A DNA stretch of 9,062 nt from JBIOJM01 sp044450785 (lineage in GTDB: Bacteria; Planctomycetota; Planctomycetia; Isosphaerales; Isosphaeraceae): contig JBIOJM010000389.1 in the NCBI GenBank assembly GCA_044450785.1, positions 1 through 9,062 on the forward strand, read 5' to 3'. A program made the translations under genes and the position numbers. This document shows, piece by piece, positions 1 to 5,972 of this stretch (position 1 is the first letter of the stretch; each line of letters opens with the position of its first letter). The notes under the pieces are model-generated. The model was given only the letters and a program-made list of their open reading frames with translations. It searched no databases and was not told where the DNA came from.

Positions 1-449
1 GAATAGCCCTTGGCGCGGCGCTGGGCGGCCTTGCCGTCTACCTTTACGATCCCGAGTTGGGGGAGAACCGACGCGGACGCCTGACTTCGCTCTGGCGGGA
101 GAACCGAGACAGCGCATTGAAGGCTGGACGCACCGCCTCCGAGACGATTGATTCCGCAAGGCCGTTGGCTCGCCGCATCACCAAGGCCATCGGCCGCGGC
201 AGCTGGCCCGTCGTCGTTGAGCGGGGCCGGCGCGGGACCATCCTGCCCGGGCTTTTCGGTGCCGCTGTAATCGGCGGAGCTGTCGTCTACTTCATGGACC
301 CGGTCAAAGGCTCGGTGCGACGTATGTCAGCGCTGGATGCCGGTCATCGGGCGGCCCGCCAGATCGTCAGCATTGTCGAGCCTGTGCGCGGCCGCGTTGG
401 GGACCGGGTCACCGACGCAGCTGACCGCTTCAAGTCAAGGGCGAGCTGA
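1..449 (+). CDS. Small membrane-anchored protein with duplicated glycine-zipper/DPxxGxxRR unit (5' partial)
   Basis: The open frame enters from the left edge (first full codon at 3) and stops at TGA 447-449; the true start lies outside the window, and the in-frame TTG at 57 is internal. At the visible N-terminus a short hydrophobic Gly/Ala segment runs into VYLYDPELGENRR (36-74). The same arrangement returns at 247-323, where GLFGAAVIGGAVVYF precedes MDPVKGSVRR. The two membrane units are separated by a basic linker, and the tail is basic and probably helical. Hydrophobic glycine-zipper segments followed by DPxxGxxRR are common in YtxH-like small envelope-stress proteins of high-GC bacteria, so a membrane-associated structural or stress role is possible. 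I do not recognise a specific family or function. It converges on the MFS gene at 529. Confidence 0.6.
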   Translation, partial: IALGAALGGLAVYLYDPELGENRRGRLTSLWRENRDSALKAGRTASETIDSARPLARRITKAIGRGSWPVVVERGRRGTILPGLFGAAVIGGAVVYFMDPVKGSVRRMSALDAGHRAARQIVSIVEPVRGRVGDRVTDAADRFKSRAS

Positions 450-510
450 CCACCAACCCGGCTTGTGACGGGGTGCTCGGCAACGCGAACTCCTTCTTCC
501 AGGTAGCGCC

Positions 511-522
511 CGGCCATGGCCG
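511..522. other. 12-bp perfect palindrome between convergent genes
   Basis: CGGCCATGGCCG sits in the 79-bp gap between the stops of the left-edge gene and the leftward MFS gene. There is no T-tract and no loop, so it is not a typical terminator; in GC-rich DNA it could be chance. Nothing else is seen in this gap. Confidence 0.2.
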
Positions 523-528
523 TCTGGC

Positions 529-2022
529 TCAGCTGCCGCCGTGTTGCGGTGCCGAAGGCTTGCCGGCGTTGATCAGGATCGCGACCACAACAGCACCCAC
601 AAGGAGGATCGCAGCTCCGCATTCGGTCGCGACCGAGTAGCCATGGACGATCGCCTCGACTCGCAACCGCTCGTTCGAATTCACCGCCATATAAGCGGCG
701 GTGGCGCTCGCGGCGATTGTGTTGAGCACCGCGACGCCAAGAGATCCACCGATCTGCTGAAAGGTGTTGACCGTCGCCGCAGCGATTCCAGCCTCGCGTC
801 GATCGACGCCGAGCGTGCCGATGCTGAAGGCGGGAACCATCACGCAGCTGGTGCCAATGCCCAGTAGCAACTCGGCCGGCAAGACGAGGGTCAGGTAGCT
901 GCTGTCGGCCTGGAGCTGGGTGAGCAGCCCCATGCCGGCCGCGGCGACCAGAGCCCCCGGGGCCATGAGATAGCGCGCGGGCAAACGCGGCATGAGCCGA
1001 GCCGCGATCAGCCATGAGCCCGCCTGCGACGCCACAGTGATCGGAAGAAACGCGAGGCCTGCCTGAAGCGGGGTGTAGCGAAGGACCACCTGCAGGTAGT
1101 ACGTGAGAAACAGGAACGCGCCGAGCATGCCGGCGATGGTGAGGGCCACCGTGAGATACGCCCCACCGCGATTGCGGTGGAGCACGATGTGCAGCGGGAG
1201 CAACGGGTTGGCGGCACGCGTCTCCCACGCCACAAAAAGAGCGATCAGGGCAGCGCTGGCAGCCAGTAGTGATGCGACCTCGATCGACCGCGCTGCGACT
1301 GCCGCCAGCGTGCACGCGTAAACCAGCGCGACCAGGCCCGCTGCAGCAAGCACCACGCCGAGCACGTCGAACCGCGGTTTCGCCATCGCCGGCGAGTCGC
1401 GCAGGACAAGCCAGCCGCCGATCCCGGCGACGACCGCGATCGGGATGTTCACGTAAAGGCACCAGCGCCAGCTCAGGTATTGGGTCAGGACGCCACCAAG
1501 CAGCATGCCCGCCGCCGCCCCACTGCCGGCGATCGCGCCATAGACCGCGAAAGCCTTGGCCCTCTCTTTTGGCTCGGTGAACGTGATCGCGAGAAGGGAC
1601 AGGGCGGTTGGCGCAAGGAGGGCGCCGAACGCGCCTTGCAGCGCTCGCGCTCCGACGAGGACTGCGAAGTTCGGAGCCGACCCGCCCAATGCCGAGGCCA
1701 GGGCAAACCCGACCAGACCGACCAGGAACGTGCGCTTGCGACCGAAGAAGTCCGCAAAACGTCCGCCGAGAAGAAGCAGCCCGCCGAACGAGAGGGTATA
1801 GGCGGTGATCACCCATGCCCGGTCGGCGTCGGATGTGTGCAGGGCGGCTTGCGCCGAGGGCAGGGCGATGCTGACGATGGTGGCGTCGAGCGCGACCATC
1901 AGCTGCGCGAGCGACACGAAGGCCAGCGAGGACCAGCGCCGCGGTGACGGCTCTGACGCAGCGGCGCCGGCTTGCGGCACCGCTGGCGTGCGATGGGTGG
2001 AAACCGTGGTGGGGGCGCTCAT
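529..2022 (-). CDS. DHA2-family (EmrB/QacA-like) MFS drug efflux transporter
   Basis: A 497-residue protein, the usual size for 14-TM proton-coupled drug exporters of the inner membrane. Family motifs appear in order: LDATIVSIALPSA (45-57, TM1, the DHA2 signature), GGRFADFFGRKR (86-97, MFS motif A), RALQG (126-130, motif B), GSGAAAGMLLGG (166-177, motif C) and SWRWCLYVNIP (184-194). QQIGGSLGVAVLNT lies near the C-terminus. The start is the ATG at 2022-2020, which overlaps the upstream gene's TGA as ATGA; GGAGGG at 2032-2037 lies 9 nt upstream. The frame is open further upstream to 2319, but that part is the shadow of the preceding gene. It is cotranscribed with the membrane protein at 2019-2552 and lies opposite a TetR regulator, the usual arrangement for an inducible efflux pump. 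The substrate cannot be read from the sequence. Confidence 0.93.
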   Translation of the reverse strand: MSAPTTVSTHRTPAVPQAGAAASEPSPRRWSSLAFVSLAQLMVALDATIVSIALPSAQAALHTSDADRAWVITAYTLSFGGLLLLGGRFADFFGRKRTFLVGLVGFALASALGGSAPNFAVLVGARALQGAFGALLAPTALSLLAITFTEPKERAKAFAVYGAIAGSGAAAGMLLGGVLTQYLSWRWCLYVNIPIAVVAGIGGWLVLRDSPAMAKPRFDVLGVVLAAAGLVALVYACTLAAVAARSIEVASLLAASAALIALFVAWETRAANPLLPLHIVLHRNRGGAYLTVALTIAGMLGAFLFLTYYLQVVLRYTPLQAGLAFLPITVASQAGSWLIAARLMPRLPARYLMAPGALVAAAGMGLLTQLQADSSYLTLVLPAELLLGIGTSCVMVPAFSIGTLGVDRREAGIAAATVNTFQQIGGSLGVAVLNTIAASATAAYMAVNSNERLRVEAIVHGYSVATECGAAILLVGAVVVAILINAGKPSAPQHGGS

Positions 2023-2552
2023 GCGGCCTGGCCCTCCCGCGCGCGCCGCCGCGTTCTCGAGAGGACGATGCCAAGCCCCGCTCCCACAGCGGCAGCGACC
2101 AGGATCGCGACCACGGCCAATGCCGCGCCGGGCTTCACGGTCATCAGGAAGATTACGCCCAGGGCGATCCCGACCCTCGTCAACCACGAGATTTGGAACA
2201 CCGGATTCTGGATTCCACCGAGGAGGCCGCCGGACCGCTCGAGAGCCAGGATCCGGATCCCGTTCACCGTTCCCAGCACGGCGATCACCACCCAGGACAC
2301 CAGCGCGACCACGATCCACGCCACCCAGCCCCAGGTCGTAACGGTCATGTACAGGCCGGGAACGAGGACACCGAGCGCGGACAACGGCCCGACGATCCGA
2401 TTCAGGCGCAACATGCCGGCCGCACGTCCAGCCGAATCTGTCGTGGCCGCCCGGCTCAGCTGGCCGAGGGCGACTCCCTCCACAGTGAGGGTGACGAAGA
2501 GGAGCAGGGCTCCCACGACGTGTAGAAACAGGGCGATCGAGTAGAGGTTCAT
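2019..2552 (-). CDS. Integral membrane protein, DUF2269-like, 4-5 TM
   Basis: A 177-residue protein that is almost all hydrophobic helices. Likely TM segments are near residues 5-27, 55-73, 77-97, 120-138 and 143-164, ending in a short basic cytoplasmic tail (SRTRRRAREGQ). TM1 carries LHVVGALLLF, resembling the first helix of DUF2269/CopD-like small membrane proteins, but I would not assign a function from that. The start is well supported: ATG at 2552-2550 follows the strong purine-rich ribosome site AAAGGAGGAGGC (2554-2565). Its TGA overlaps the MFS start as ATGA, so the two are probably translationally coupled. The divergent TetR gene and shared promoter region suggest both are repressed together. 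It may be an accessory subunit of the pump or simply a co-induced membrane protein. Confidence 0.8.
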   Translation of the reverse strand: MNLYSIALFLHVVGALLLFVTLTVEGVALGQLSRAATTDSAGRAAGMLRLNRIVGPLSALGVLVPGLYMTVTTWGWVAWIVVALVSWVVIAVLGTVNGIRILALERSGGLLGGIQNPVFQISWLTRVGIALGVIFLMTVKPGAALAVVAILVAAAVGAGLGIVLSRTRRRAREGQAA

Positions 2553-2593
2553 TGCCTCCTCCTTTGGTCGGCGATTCCTTTAGTCACCATAGT

Positions 2594-2624
2594 TTTATAG
2601 CACGTTAAAGTCTTTAGCGGCCAA
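2594..2624 (-). promoter_or_regulatory. Promoter of the efflux operon with embedded TetR operator palindrome
   Basis: Reading leftward, a -35-like TTGGCC (2624-2619) and a -10-like TATAAA (2599-2594) are 19 bp apart. The spacer is filled by CGTTAAAGTCTTTAGCG (2603-2619), a 17-bp palindrome centred on 2611 with one mismatched pair and a perfect 11-bp TAAAG-T-CTTTA core. An extra half-site CTTTAG lies at 2578-2583 in the leader. Size and position fit a TetR-family operator serving both divergent genes. The promoter assignment is inference; the palindrome is directly visible. Confidence 0.5.
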
Positions 2625-2648
2625 GCCTATTCCTGCTAAGCTGCTTTC

Positions 2649-3293
2649 GTGATCACCGAGCCGGGGTTGCGGGAGCGCAAGAAGCAGCAGACCCGAGAGG
2701 TGATCGCGGCGGCAGGGTGGCGCCTGTTCGCCGATCGAGGTTTCGACGCCGTCACAGTCGCTGAGGTCGCGCGGGCGGCCAACGTCTCAGAAGTGACCGT
2801 CTTCAACTACTTCCCGACCAAGGAAGACCTCTTCTATGGAGGGATGCGGTTCTTCGAGGAGAAGCTCCTGGATGCCGTTCGCGAGCGGGTGCCGGGGGAG
2901 TCGGTTCTCGACGCTTTTCGCCGCCCGGTGCTCGATGGTTTGAAGCGCCTGGCCGGCGACGAAGCTGCCCAGGTGATCGCGACCGCCGGGAACCTGATTT
3001 CCACGAGCCCCGCGCTCGAGGCCCATGAGCGGGAGATCGTGGCCCGCTACACGCGATTGCTTGCGGACCAGCTCGCCGAGGAGGCCGGCGCCAGGCCTGG
3101 CGACGTCGAGGCGGTCGCTGTCGCGAGCGCGCTCATGGGGGTACAGCGAGCGCTCGTCGGATACGTGCGCAGCAGCATTCTCGCCGGCCGGCGTGGCCCG
3201 AAGCTCGTGGCGGCGGCGAGGTCACAGGCGATGCGAGGATTTGGGCGCCTCGAGAAAGGCCTGGCTGATTTCGGAAGGAGGCCGGCGAGCTAG
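2649..3293 (+). CDS. TetR/AcrR-family transcriptional regulator
   Basis: A 214-residue protein with a typical TetR N-terminus. After RERKKQQTREVIAAAGWRLF, residues 30-60 read RGFDAVTVAEVARAANVSEV followed by TVFNYFPTKEDLF, the helix-turn-helix and the signature after the recognition helix. The C-terminal part (about 65-205) is helical and variable, as expected for the ligand-binding and dimer domain. The start is GTG at 2649. No Shine-Dalgarno precedes it (the upstream bases are CTGCTTTC), so the mRNA may be leaderless. A possible promoter is TTAAAG (2605-2610), 18 bp, TATTCC (2629-2634). Being divergent from the efflux operon across a 96-bp gap with a palindrome, it is most likely its repressor and self-regulated. 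The inducer is unknown. Confidence 0.93.
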   Translation: MITEPGLRERKKQQTREVIAAAGWRLFADRGFDAVTVAEVARAANVSEVTVFNYFPTKEDLFYGGMRFFEEKLLDAVRERVPGESVLDAFRRPVLDGLKRLAGDEAAQVIATAGNLISTSPALEAHEREIVARYTRLLADQLAEEAGARPGDVEAVAVASALMGVQRALVGYVRSSILAGRRGPKLVAAARSQAMRGFGRLEKGLADFGRRPAS

Positions 3294-3321
3294 CTCAAAC
3301 GGCGTTCGCTCCCGAAATCAG
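3265..3321 (+). terminator. Inverted repeat across the tetR stop codon
   Basis: CTGATTTCGG (3265-3274) and CCGAAATCAG (3312-3321) are perfect 10-bp complements with 37 nt between. Inside the loop is the perfect palindrome GAGCTAGCTC (3287-3296), which contains the TAG stop. No T-tract follows, so it is not a classical intrinsic terminator; it could be a 3'-end stabilising or terminating structure. Confidence 0.4.
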
Positions 3322-3348
3322 ACCGTCGGCTATTGCTGACGTTGTTAT

Positions 3349-3618
3349 GTGAGGTGGTCGATCCTCGGTCGCGTGCACGTCCCCTTCGATGCCAATGTCC
3401 TCAAGCTGGTCGCCACCGAGGTTCGCAACATCAAGGTCGAGTATCGCGGCGTCGCGTCGGAGGAGTCCATTGATCTCCTCGCGGGCCAATCGCTCCAAAA
3501 CCTCGCCGATTCAAGGGTTCCGCAGTTCGTGCCCCTGTTTGTGGGCCGGTTTACGCGCGAGCGACTGCACCAGCTGACCGGGTTCCGCCCCCGGGCAGGA
3601 ATCACCCTCCTGAGCTGA
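3349..3618 (+). CDS. Small protein, probable three-helix-bundle/DUF3562-like
   Basis: An 89-residue frame starting at GTG 3349; a second in-frame GTG at 3373 would give 81 residues, and neither has a clear ribosome site. The central part reads IDLLAGQSLQNLADSRVPQF then VPLFVGRFTRERL. This resembles small bacterial proteins annotated as three-helix-bundle dimerisation (DUF3562-type) domains, whose last helix has the pattern FVPLLVERxxRxxL. No catalytic residues or membrane segment are seen. The coding strand is supported by that resemblance and by its direction matching the next gene; opposite-strand frames here show no recognisable family. Its TGA forms the first bases of the hairpin at 3616-3643. 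Function unknown. Confidence 0.55.
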   Translation: MRWSILGRVHVPFDANVLKLVATEVRNIKVEYRGVASEESIDLLAGQSLQNLADSRVPQFVPLFVGRFTRERLHQLTGFRPRAGITLLS

Positions 3619-3643
3619 GCCGGTCCTTCTCCGAAGCGGCTCA
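3616..3643 (+). terminator. Stop-codon hairpin after the small protein gene
   Basis: TGAGCCG (3616-3622) pairs perfectly with CGGCTCA (3637-3643) around a 14-nt loop, and the first arm starts with the gene's TGA stop. There is no T-run downstream (ACGAGGAG follows), so it may be a weak terminator or an mRNA 3'-end structure before the next gene. Confidence 0.35.
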
Positions 3644-3698
3644 CGAGGAGAATTGGGTCTGTTACCGGTTCCCCGGCCGCGAAAGCGAGAGGAGGGTC

Positions 3699-4001
3699 AT
3701 GAATCAATTCTTTGACGAGCTCGGCCGGCGTTGGGCGGCCGGCGCCCACCGTCGTGGGGCCACGATCGAACCGCCCGCGATCGATGCCAGGATCGCCCTG
3801 GAGCTGCTCGAGCTGGCCCGCGTTGCGGCGCACACCCGGGAACGGCGATTCGCCCCTCTCTCCTGCTACATGGCCGGGGTCGCCGCGGAGCGGCTGCGCG
3901 CGGTCAAGCCCGGTCTGGACGATGCAGCGGTGGCCGATTACATCAATGAGATTCGCAAGGAGCTGGAGGCGGAAACGCCGGACGCGTCTAACGAACGTTG
4001 A
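3699..4001 (+). CDS. DUF6457-like small protein
   Basis: A 100-residue protein whose start is firm: ATG 3699 is preceded by GAGAGGAGGGTC, a strong Shine-Dalgarno at normal spacing. Residues about 34-64 read LELLELARVAAHTRERRFAP then LSCYMAG. This matches the DUF6457 pattern (LLDLAR-VAH-ER--APL--FLAG), known as a stand-alone small protein or as a domain beside molybdopterin-guanine dinucleotide biosynthesis proteins. Residues 72-95 form an acidic helix. No membrane segment or catalytic motif is seen and no molybdenum gene is nearby, so a cofactor role cannot be claimed. It may be cotranscribed with the small gene upstream, although a hairpin lies between. It converges on the MarR gene. Confidence 0.65.
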   Translation: MNQFFDELGRRWAAGAHRRGATIEPPAIDARIALELLELARVAAHTRERRFAPLSCYMAGVAAERLRAVKPGLDDAAVADYINEIRKELEAETPDASNER

Positions 4002-4121
4002 TCACCGGCAGCCGGCGGAAGCTCAGCACCGAGACGCGAGCGGCGACCGCTGAGGCAACGTCACAGGATCAGCCCGTCCGCGGCTCAGCTTCTGGAGCGC
4101 TGTGAAAGCGGCTCGGTGATC
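4000..4121. repeat. Long-range inverted repeat spanning a convergent intergenic gap
   Basis: GATCACCG-GCA-GCCG (4000-4014) pairs with CGGC-T-CGGTGATC (4109-4121): 8 bp, an internal asymmetric bulge, then 4 bp. The enclosed sequence holds smaller repeats: CTCAGC (4022-4027) with GCTGAG (4049-4054), and AGCGG-CGA-CCGCT (4039-4051). This fills the gap between the stops at 4001 and 4144 and contains no open frame I can support. A two-way transcription barrier is possible. Confidence 0.35.
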
Positions 4122-4143
4122 CCAAGGGAGGTCGGAAGGCCTG

Positions 4144-4635
4144 CTACTGAGCTTTGAGGATCCTGGTCAGGTTTTCGACGACCGAGCTCGCCTGGCGCAG
4201 CTCGGCCTCACCGATCTCGCCGCCGACTCGGTCCGCCCATTCCCGTTGTGCGCGTTGAATCGTCGACAGGGTCTTCCGCCCGAGCGGGGTGATGTGAACC
4301 AGCTGGGACCGCTGGTGCGCCGGATTGACCGCGTATCGCGTGAGCCGATCCTGCTCCAGCAGGTCTGCCACGCGCTGGACGCTCTGGCGAGTGAGGCCCA
4401 ACCGCCGGGCGATCTGCGCGACGGTGGCGGGGGCATCCGCCACCATCTCGAGGGCCAACCAGCGGGCGAGCGTCTGGCCGCCGGCGGCCGCGATGGCCTC
4501 ACCGGCGCGGCTGAAATGTGCCTCGAGCTGGATCACCGGAACGATGAGCGATGTCAAAACTTCGCCTGCCTTGGAAGGGTCGTTCTGAGGTCGACCCAGC
4601 TTGACAGCATCCTGTCGTTTTGGTACATTAGCCAT
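4144..4635 (-). CDS. MarR-family winged-helix regulator
   Basis: A 163-residue protein, the usual MarR size. Helix 1 and the dimer region span about residues 22-60. The winged helix-turn-helix runs from about 62 to 120: ATVAQIARRLGLTRQSVQRV is the recognition unit, DLLEQDRLTRYAVNPAHQRS the wing and LVHITPLGRKTL the strand after it. The C-terminal helix (125-163) completes the dimer interface. ATG at 4635 is the only plausible start; no ribosome site precedes it, and a -10-like element ends 3 nt upstream of the start codon, suggesting a leaderless mRNA. It is divergent from the epoxide hydrolase. Its start codon overlaps one operator copy, and its codons 7-12 overlap the other, so it very probably represses itself and the hydrolase until a phenolic or epoxide-related ligand binds. 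The ligand identity is inference. Confidence 0.92.
   Translation of the reverse strand: MANVPKRQDAVKLGRPQNDPSKAGEVLTSLIVPVIQLEAHFSRAGEAIAAAGGQTLARWLALEMVADAPATVAQIARRLGLTRQSVQRVADLLEQDRLTRYAVNPAHQRSQLVHITPLGRKTLSTIQRAQREWADRVGGEIGEAELRQASSVVENLTRILKAQ
4601..4629 (+). promoter_or_regulatory. Sigma-70-like promoter of the epoxide hydrolase
   Basis: A perfect -35 TTGACA (4601-4606), 17-bp spacer and -10 TACATT (4624-4629) predict a start near 4636. The promoter lies inside the first dozen codons of the divergent marR gene, and operator 1 covers the -35 and part of the spacer. Confidence 0.65.
4602..4617. promoter_or_regulatory. MarR operator copy 1
   Basis: TGACAG-CATC-CTGTCG contains the perfect core GACAG-N4-CTGTC. 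It overlaps the -35 of the epoxide hydrolase promoter and marR codons 7-12. The same core with the same 4-bp spacer recurs 33 bp to the right. Confidence 0.6.
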
Positions 4636-4651
4636 GACAGTATTCTGTCAT
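4634..4651. promoter_or_regulatory. MarR operator copy 2
   Basis: ATGACAG-TATT-CTGTCAT is a perfect 7-4-7 inverted repeat. It covers the marR start codon, the predicted marR -10 and the predicted transcription start of the epoxide hydrolase, so a bound repressor would block both genes. Confidence 0.7.
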
Positions 4652-4667
4652 ATGGCCCGAGTGTCAG
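4639..4667 (-). promoter_or_regulatory. Probable marR promoter
   Basis: Reading leftward, CTGACA (4667-4662) and AATACT (4644-4639) are separated by 17 bp. The -10 lies within operator 2 and ends 3 nt before the marR ATG, consistent with a leaderless transcript although slightly close. It overlaps the 5' leader of the epoxide hydrolase. Confidence 0.45.
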
Positions 4668-4678
4668 GAGGCGAGAAA

Positions 4679-5846
4679 TTGGCTGTGACGGCTGAGACCA
4701 TGATCCGACCATTTCGTATCGACGTACCCGAATCGGAGCTGGACGATCTGCGAGACCGGCTTGCCCGCACCCGCTGGCCCGACGAGCTTCCCGGCACCGG
4801 CTGGAGCCGCGGAGTGCCGCTCGATTACCTCAGGGAGCTGGCGGAGCACTGGCGCACCAAGTTCGACTGGCGCAAGCAGGAAGCCCGGCTCAACGAGCTC
4901 CCTCAGTTCGTCACCGAGATCGACGGCGCCCAGGTGCACTTCCTACACGTGCGATCGCCGGAGCGGGGGGCTTTTCCCCTGGTCCTCACGCATGGCTGGC
5001 CCGGGTCGGTTGTGGAATTCCTGAACGTCATCGGCCCGCTCACCGATCCCCGAGCTCACGGCGGAAACGCAGCCGACGCCTTCCACCTTGTGATTCCGTC
5101 CATCCCGGGATTTGGCTTCTCGGGGCCCAACCCACGAAACGGGCTGGACCACCGCTCGCATCGCCAAGGCCTGGGCCGAGCTGATGCGCCGCCTTGGTTA
5201 CGAGCGCTATGGGGCGCAGGGCGGCGACTGGGGCGCTTTCGTCTCTCCGGAGCTGGGACGCGTAGACGCCGATCATGTGGCCGGCGTTCACGTCAACGCG
5301 GCGACCTTCGGATTCATCCCGTTCGGAAACGTGGACCCCAACGAGCTGGCGACCTTCACGGACGCGGAGAAGGCGCGGGTCGAGCGGCTCGGCAAGTTCC
5401 TGTCCGACGGGAACGGCTACTTCCAGCTGCAGGCCACCAGGCCGCAGACGGTGGCTTACGGGCTGACCGACTCGCCGGTCGGGCAGCTTGCGTGGATCGT
5501 CGAGAAGTTCAAGGAGTGGAGCCACGCCGCCGTGACCCCGGAGGACGCGATCGACCGCGACCTCATGCTCACCAACGTGATGCTCTACTGGCTGAACCGC
5601 ACCGCAGGATCGTCGGGCCGTCTGTATTACGAGAACATGCACGGAAGCTCCTGGGGCCAGCAGCCGGGCAAGACGCCGACAGGGGTCGCGGTTTTCGCCG
5701 AGGACGTGGCGATTCGTCGCTACAGCGAGTACGGCAACAACATCGTGCACTGGTCGGAGTTCGAAACCGGCGGGCATTTCGCCGCCATGGATTCGCCAGA
5801 CCTGCTGGTCAAAGACGTGCGCGAGTTCTTTCGCGCGCTGCGCTGA
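4679..5846 (+). pseudogene. Epoxide hydrolase (EHN family, alpha/beta hydrolase), interrupted by a one-base frameshift
   Basis: Hydrolyses an epoxide to a vicinal diol, probably in the cytoplasm. TTG 4679 is the best start because AGGAGG (4666-4671) lies 7 nt upstream; ATG 4652 and ATG 4700 lack ribosome sites. The first 150 codons carry the EHN N-terminal domain (FRIDVPESELDDLRDRLART) and the oxyanion-hole motif HGWPGS (105-110), ending in PGFGFSGP. The frame then slips by one base near 5125-5133 and resumes as THETGWTTARIAKAW. Dropping one base gives about 388 residues, the normal family length. The rest holds YGAQGGDWG (nucleophile Asp183), cap-domain tyrosines in GYFQLQATRP (Tyr247) and YYENM (316-317), FAEDVA (likely acid Glu341 or Asp342) and GGHFAAM (His366). 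All catalytic parts survive, so a sequence error or very recent mutation is likelier than old decay. It is regulated from the MarR operators. Confidence 0.88.
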
Positions 5847-5870
5847 GTCCCGGCCGGAGGGCGTTCAACG

Positions 5871-5902
5871 GAGGGCTGCACGTAAGGTCGCGTGCAGCCT
5901 TC
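5871..5902 (+). terminator. Strong hairpin after the epoxide hydrolase
   Basis: GAGGGCTGCACG (5871-5882) pairs with CGTGCAGCCTTC (5891-5902): 12 bp with one G-U pair and an 8-nt loop. Only two T residues sit at the 3' end, so it would be a GC-rich, T-poor terminator. It lies 25 bases past the stop and before the next gene. Confidence 0.6.
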
Positions 5903-5972
5903 CGACGTCAGGCGCCAAGCGTGGCCGCCGGCTGGGAACGCTGTAATTCGACTTCCTCTATTTTTCGCACGT

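Noticed and set aside
344..2074. Long leftward open frame of 576 codons overlapping the MFS gene
   Set aside because: It is an Arg/Gly/Pro-rich shadow in another frame of the transporter. The MFS frame has all family motifs; this one has none.
2023..2319. N-terminal extension of the MFS gene upstream to 2319
   Set aside because: It would overlap the upstream membrane protein gene almost entirely and reads as low-complexity Arg/Gly sequence. The ATG at 2022 has an ATGA overlap and a ribosome site.
4601..4678. Upstream start of the epoxide hydrolase at 4601 or 4652
   Set aside because: Position 4601 is the -35 of its own promoter and 4652 lacks a ribosome site; TTG 4679 has AGGAGG at ideal spacing.
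5121..5140. Programmed +1 frameshifting in the epoxide hydrolase
   Set aside because: There is no slippery site, rare codon pause or in-frame stop at the shift, and the enzyme family is not known to use recoding. A sequence error or mutation is simpler.
5040..5777. Leftward open frame of 245 codons opposite the epoxide hydrolase
   Set aside because: No recognisable domain; the rightward frames carry GGDWG, the cap tyrosines and the catalytic histidine.
5892..5972. GTG 5892 as start of the M19 gene
   Set aside because: It lies inside the terminator hairpin arm, and the 27 extra residues look neither like a signal peptide nor like the family N-terminus.
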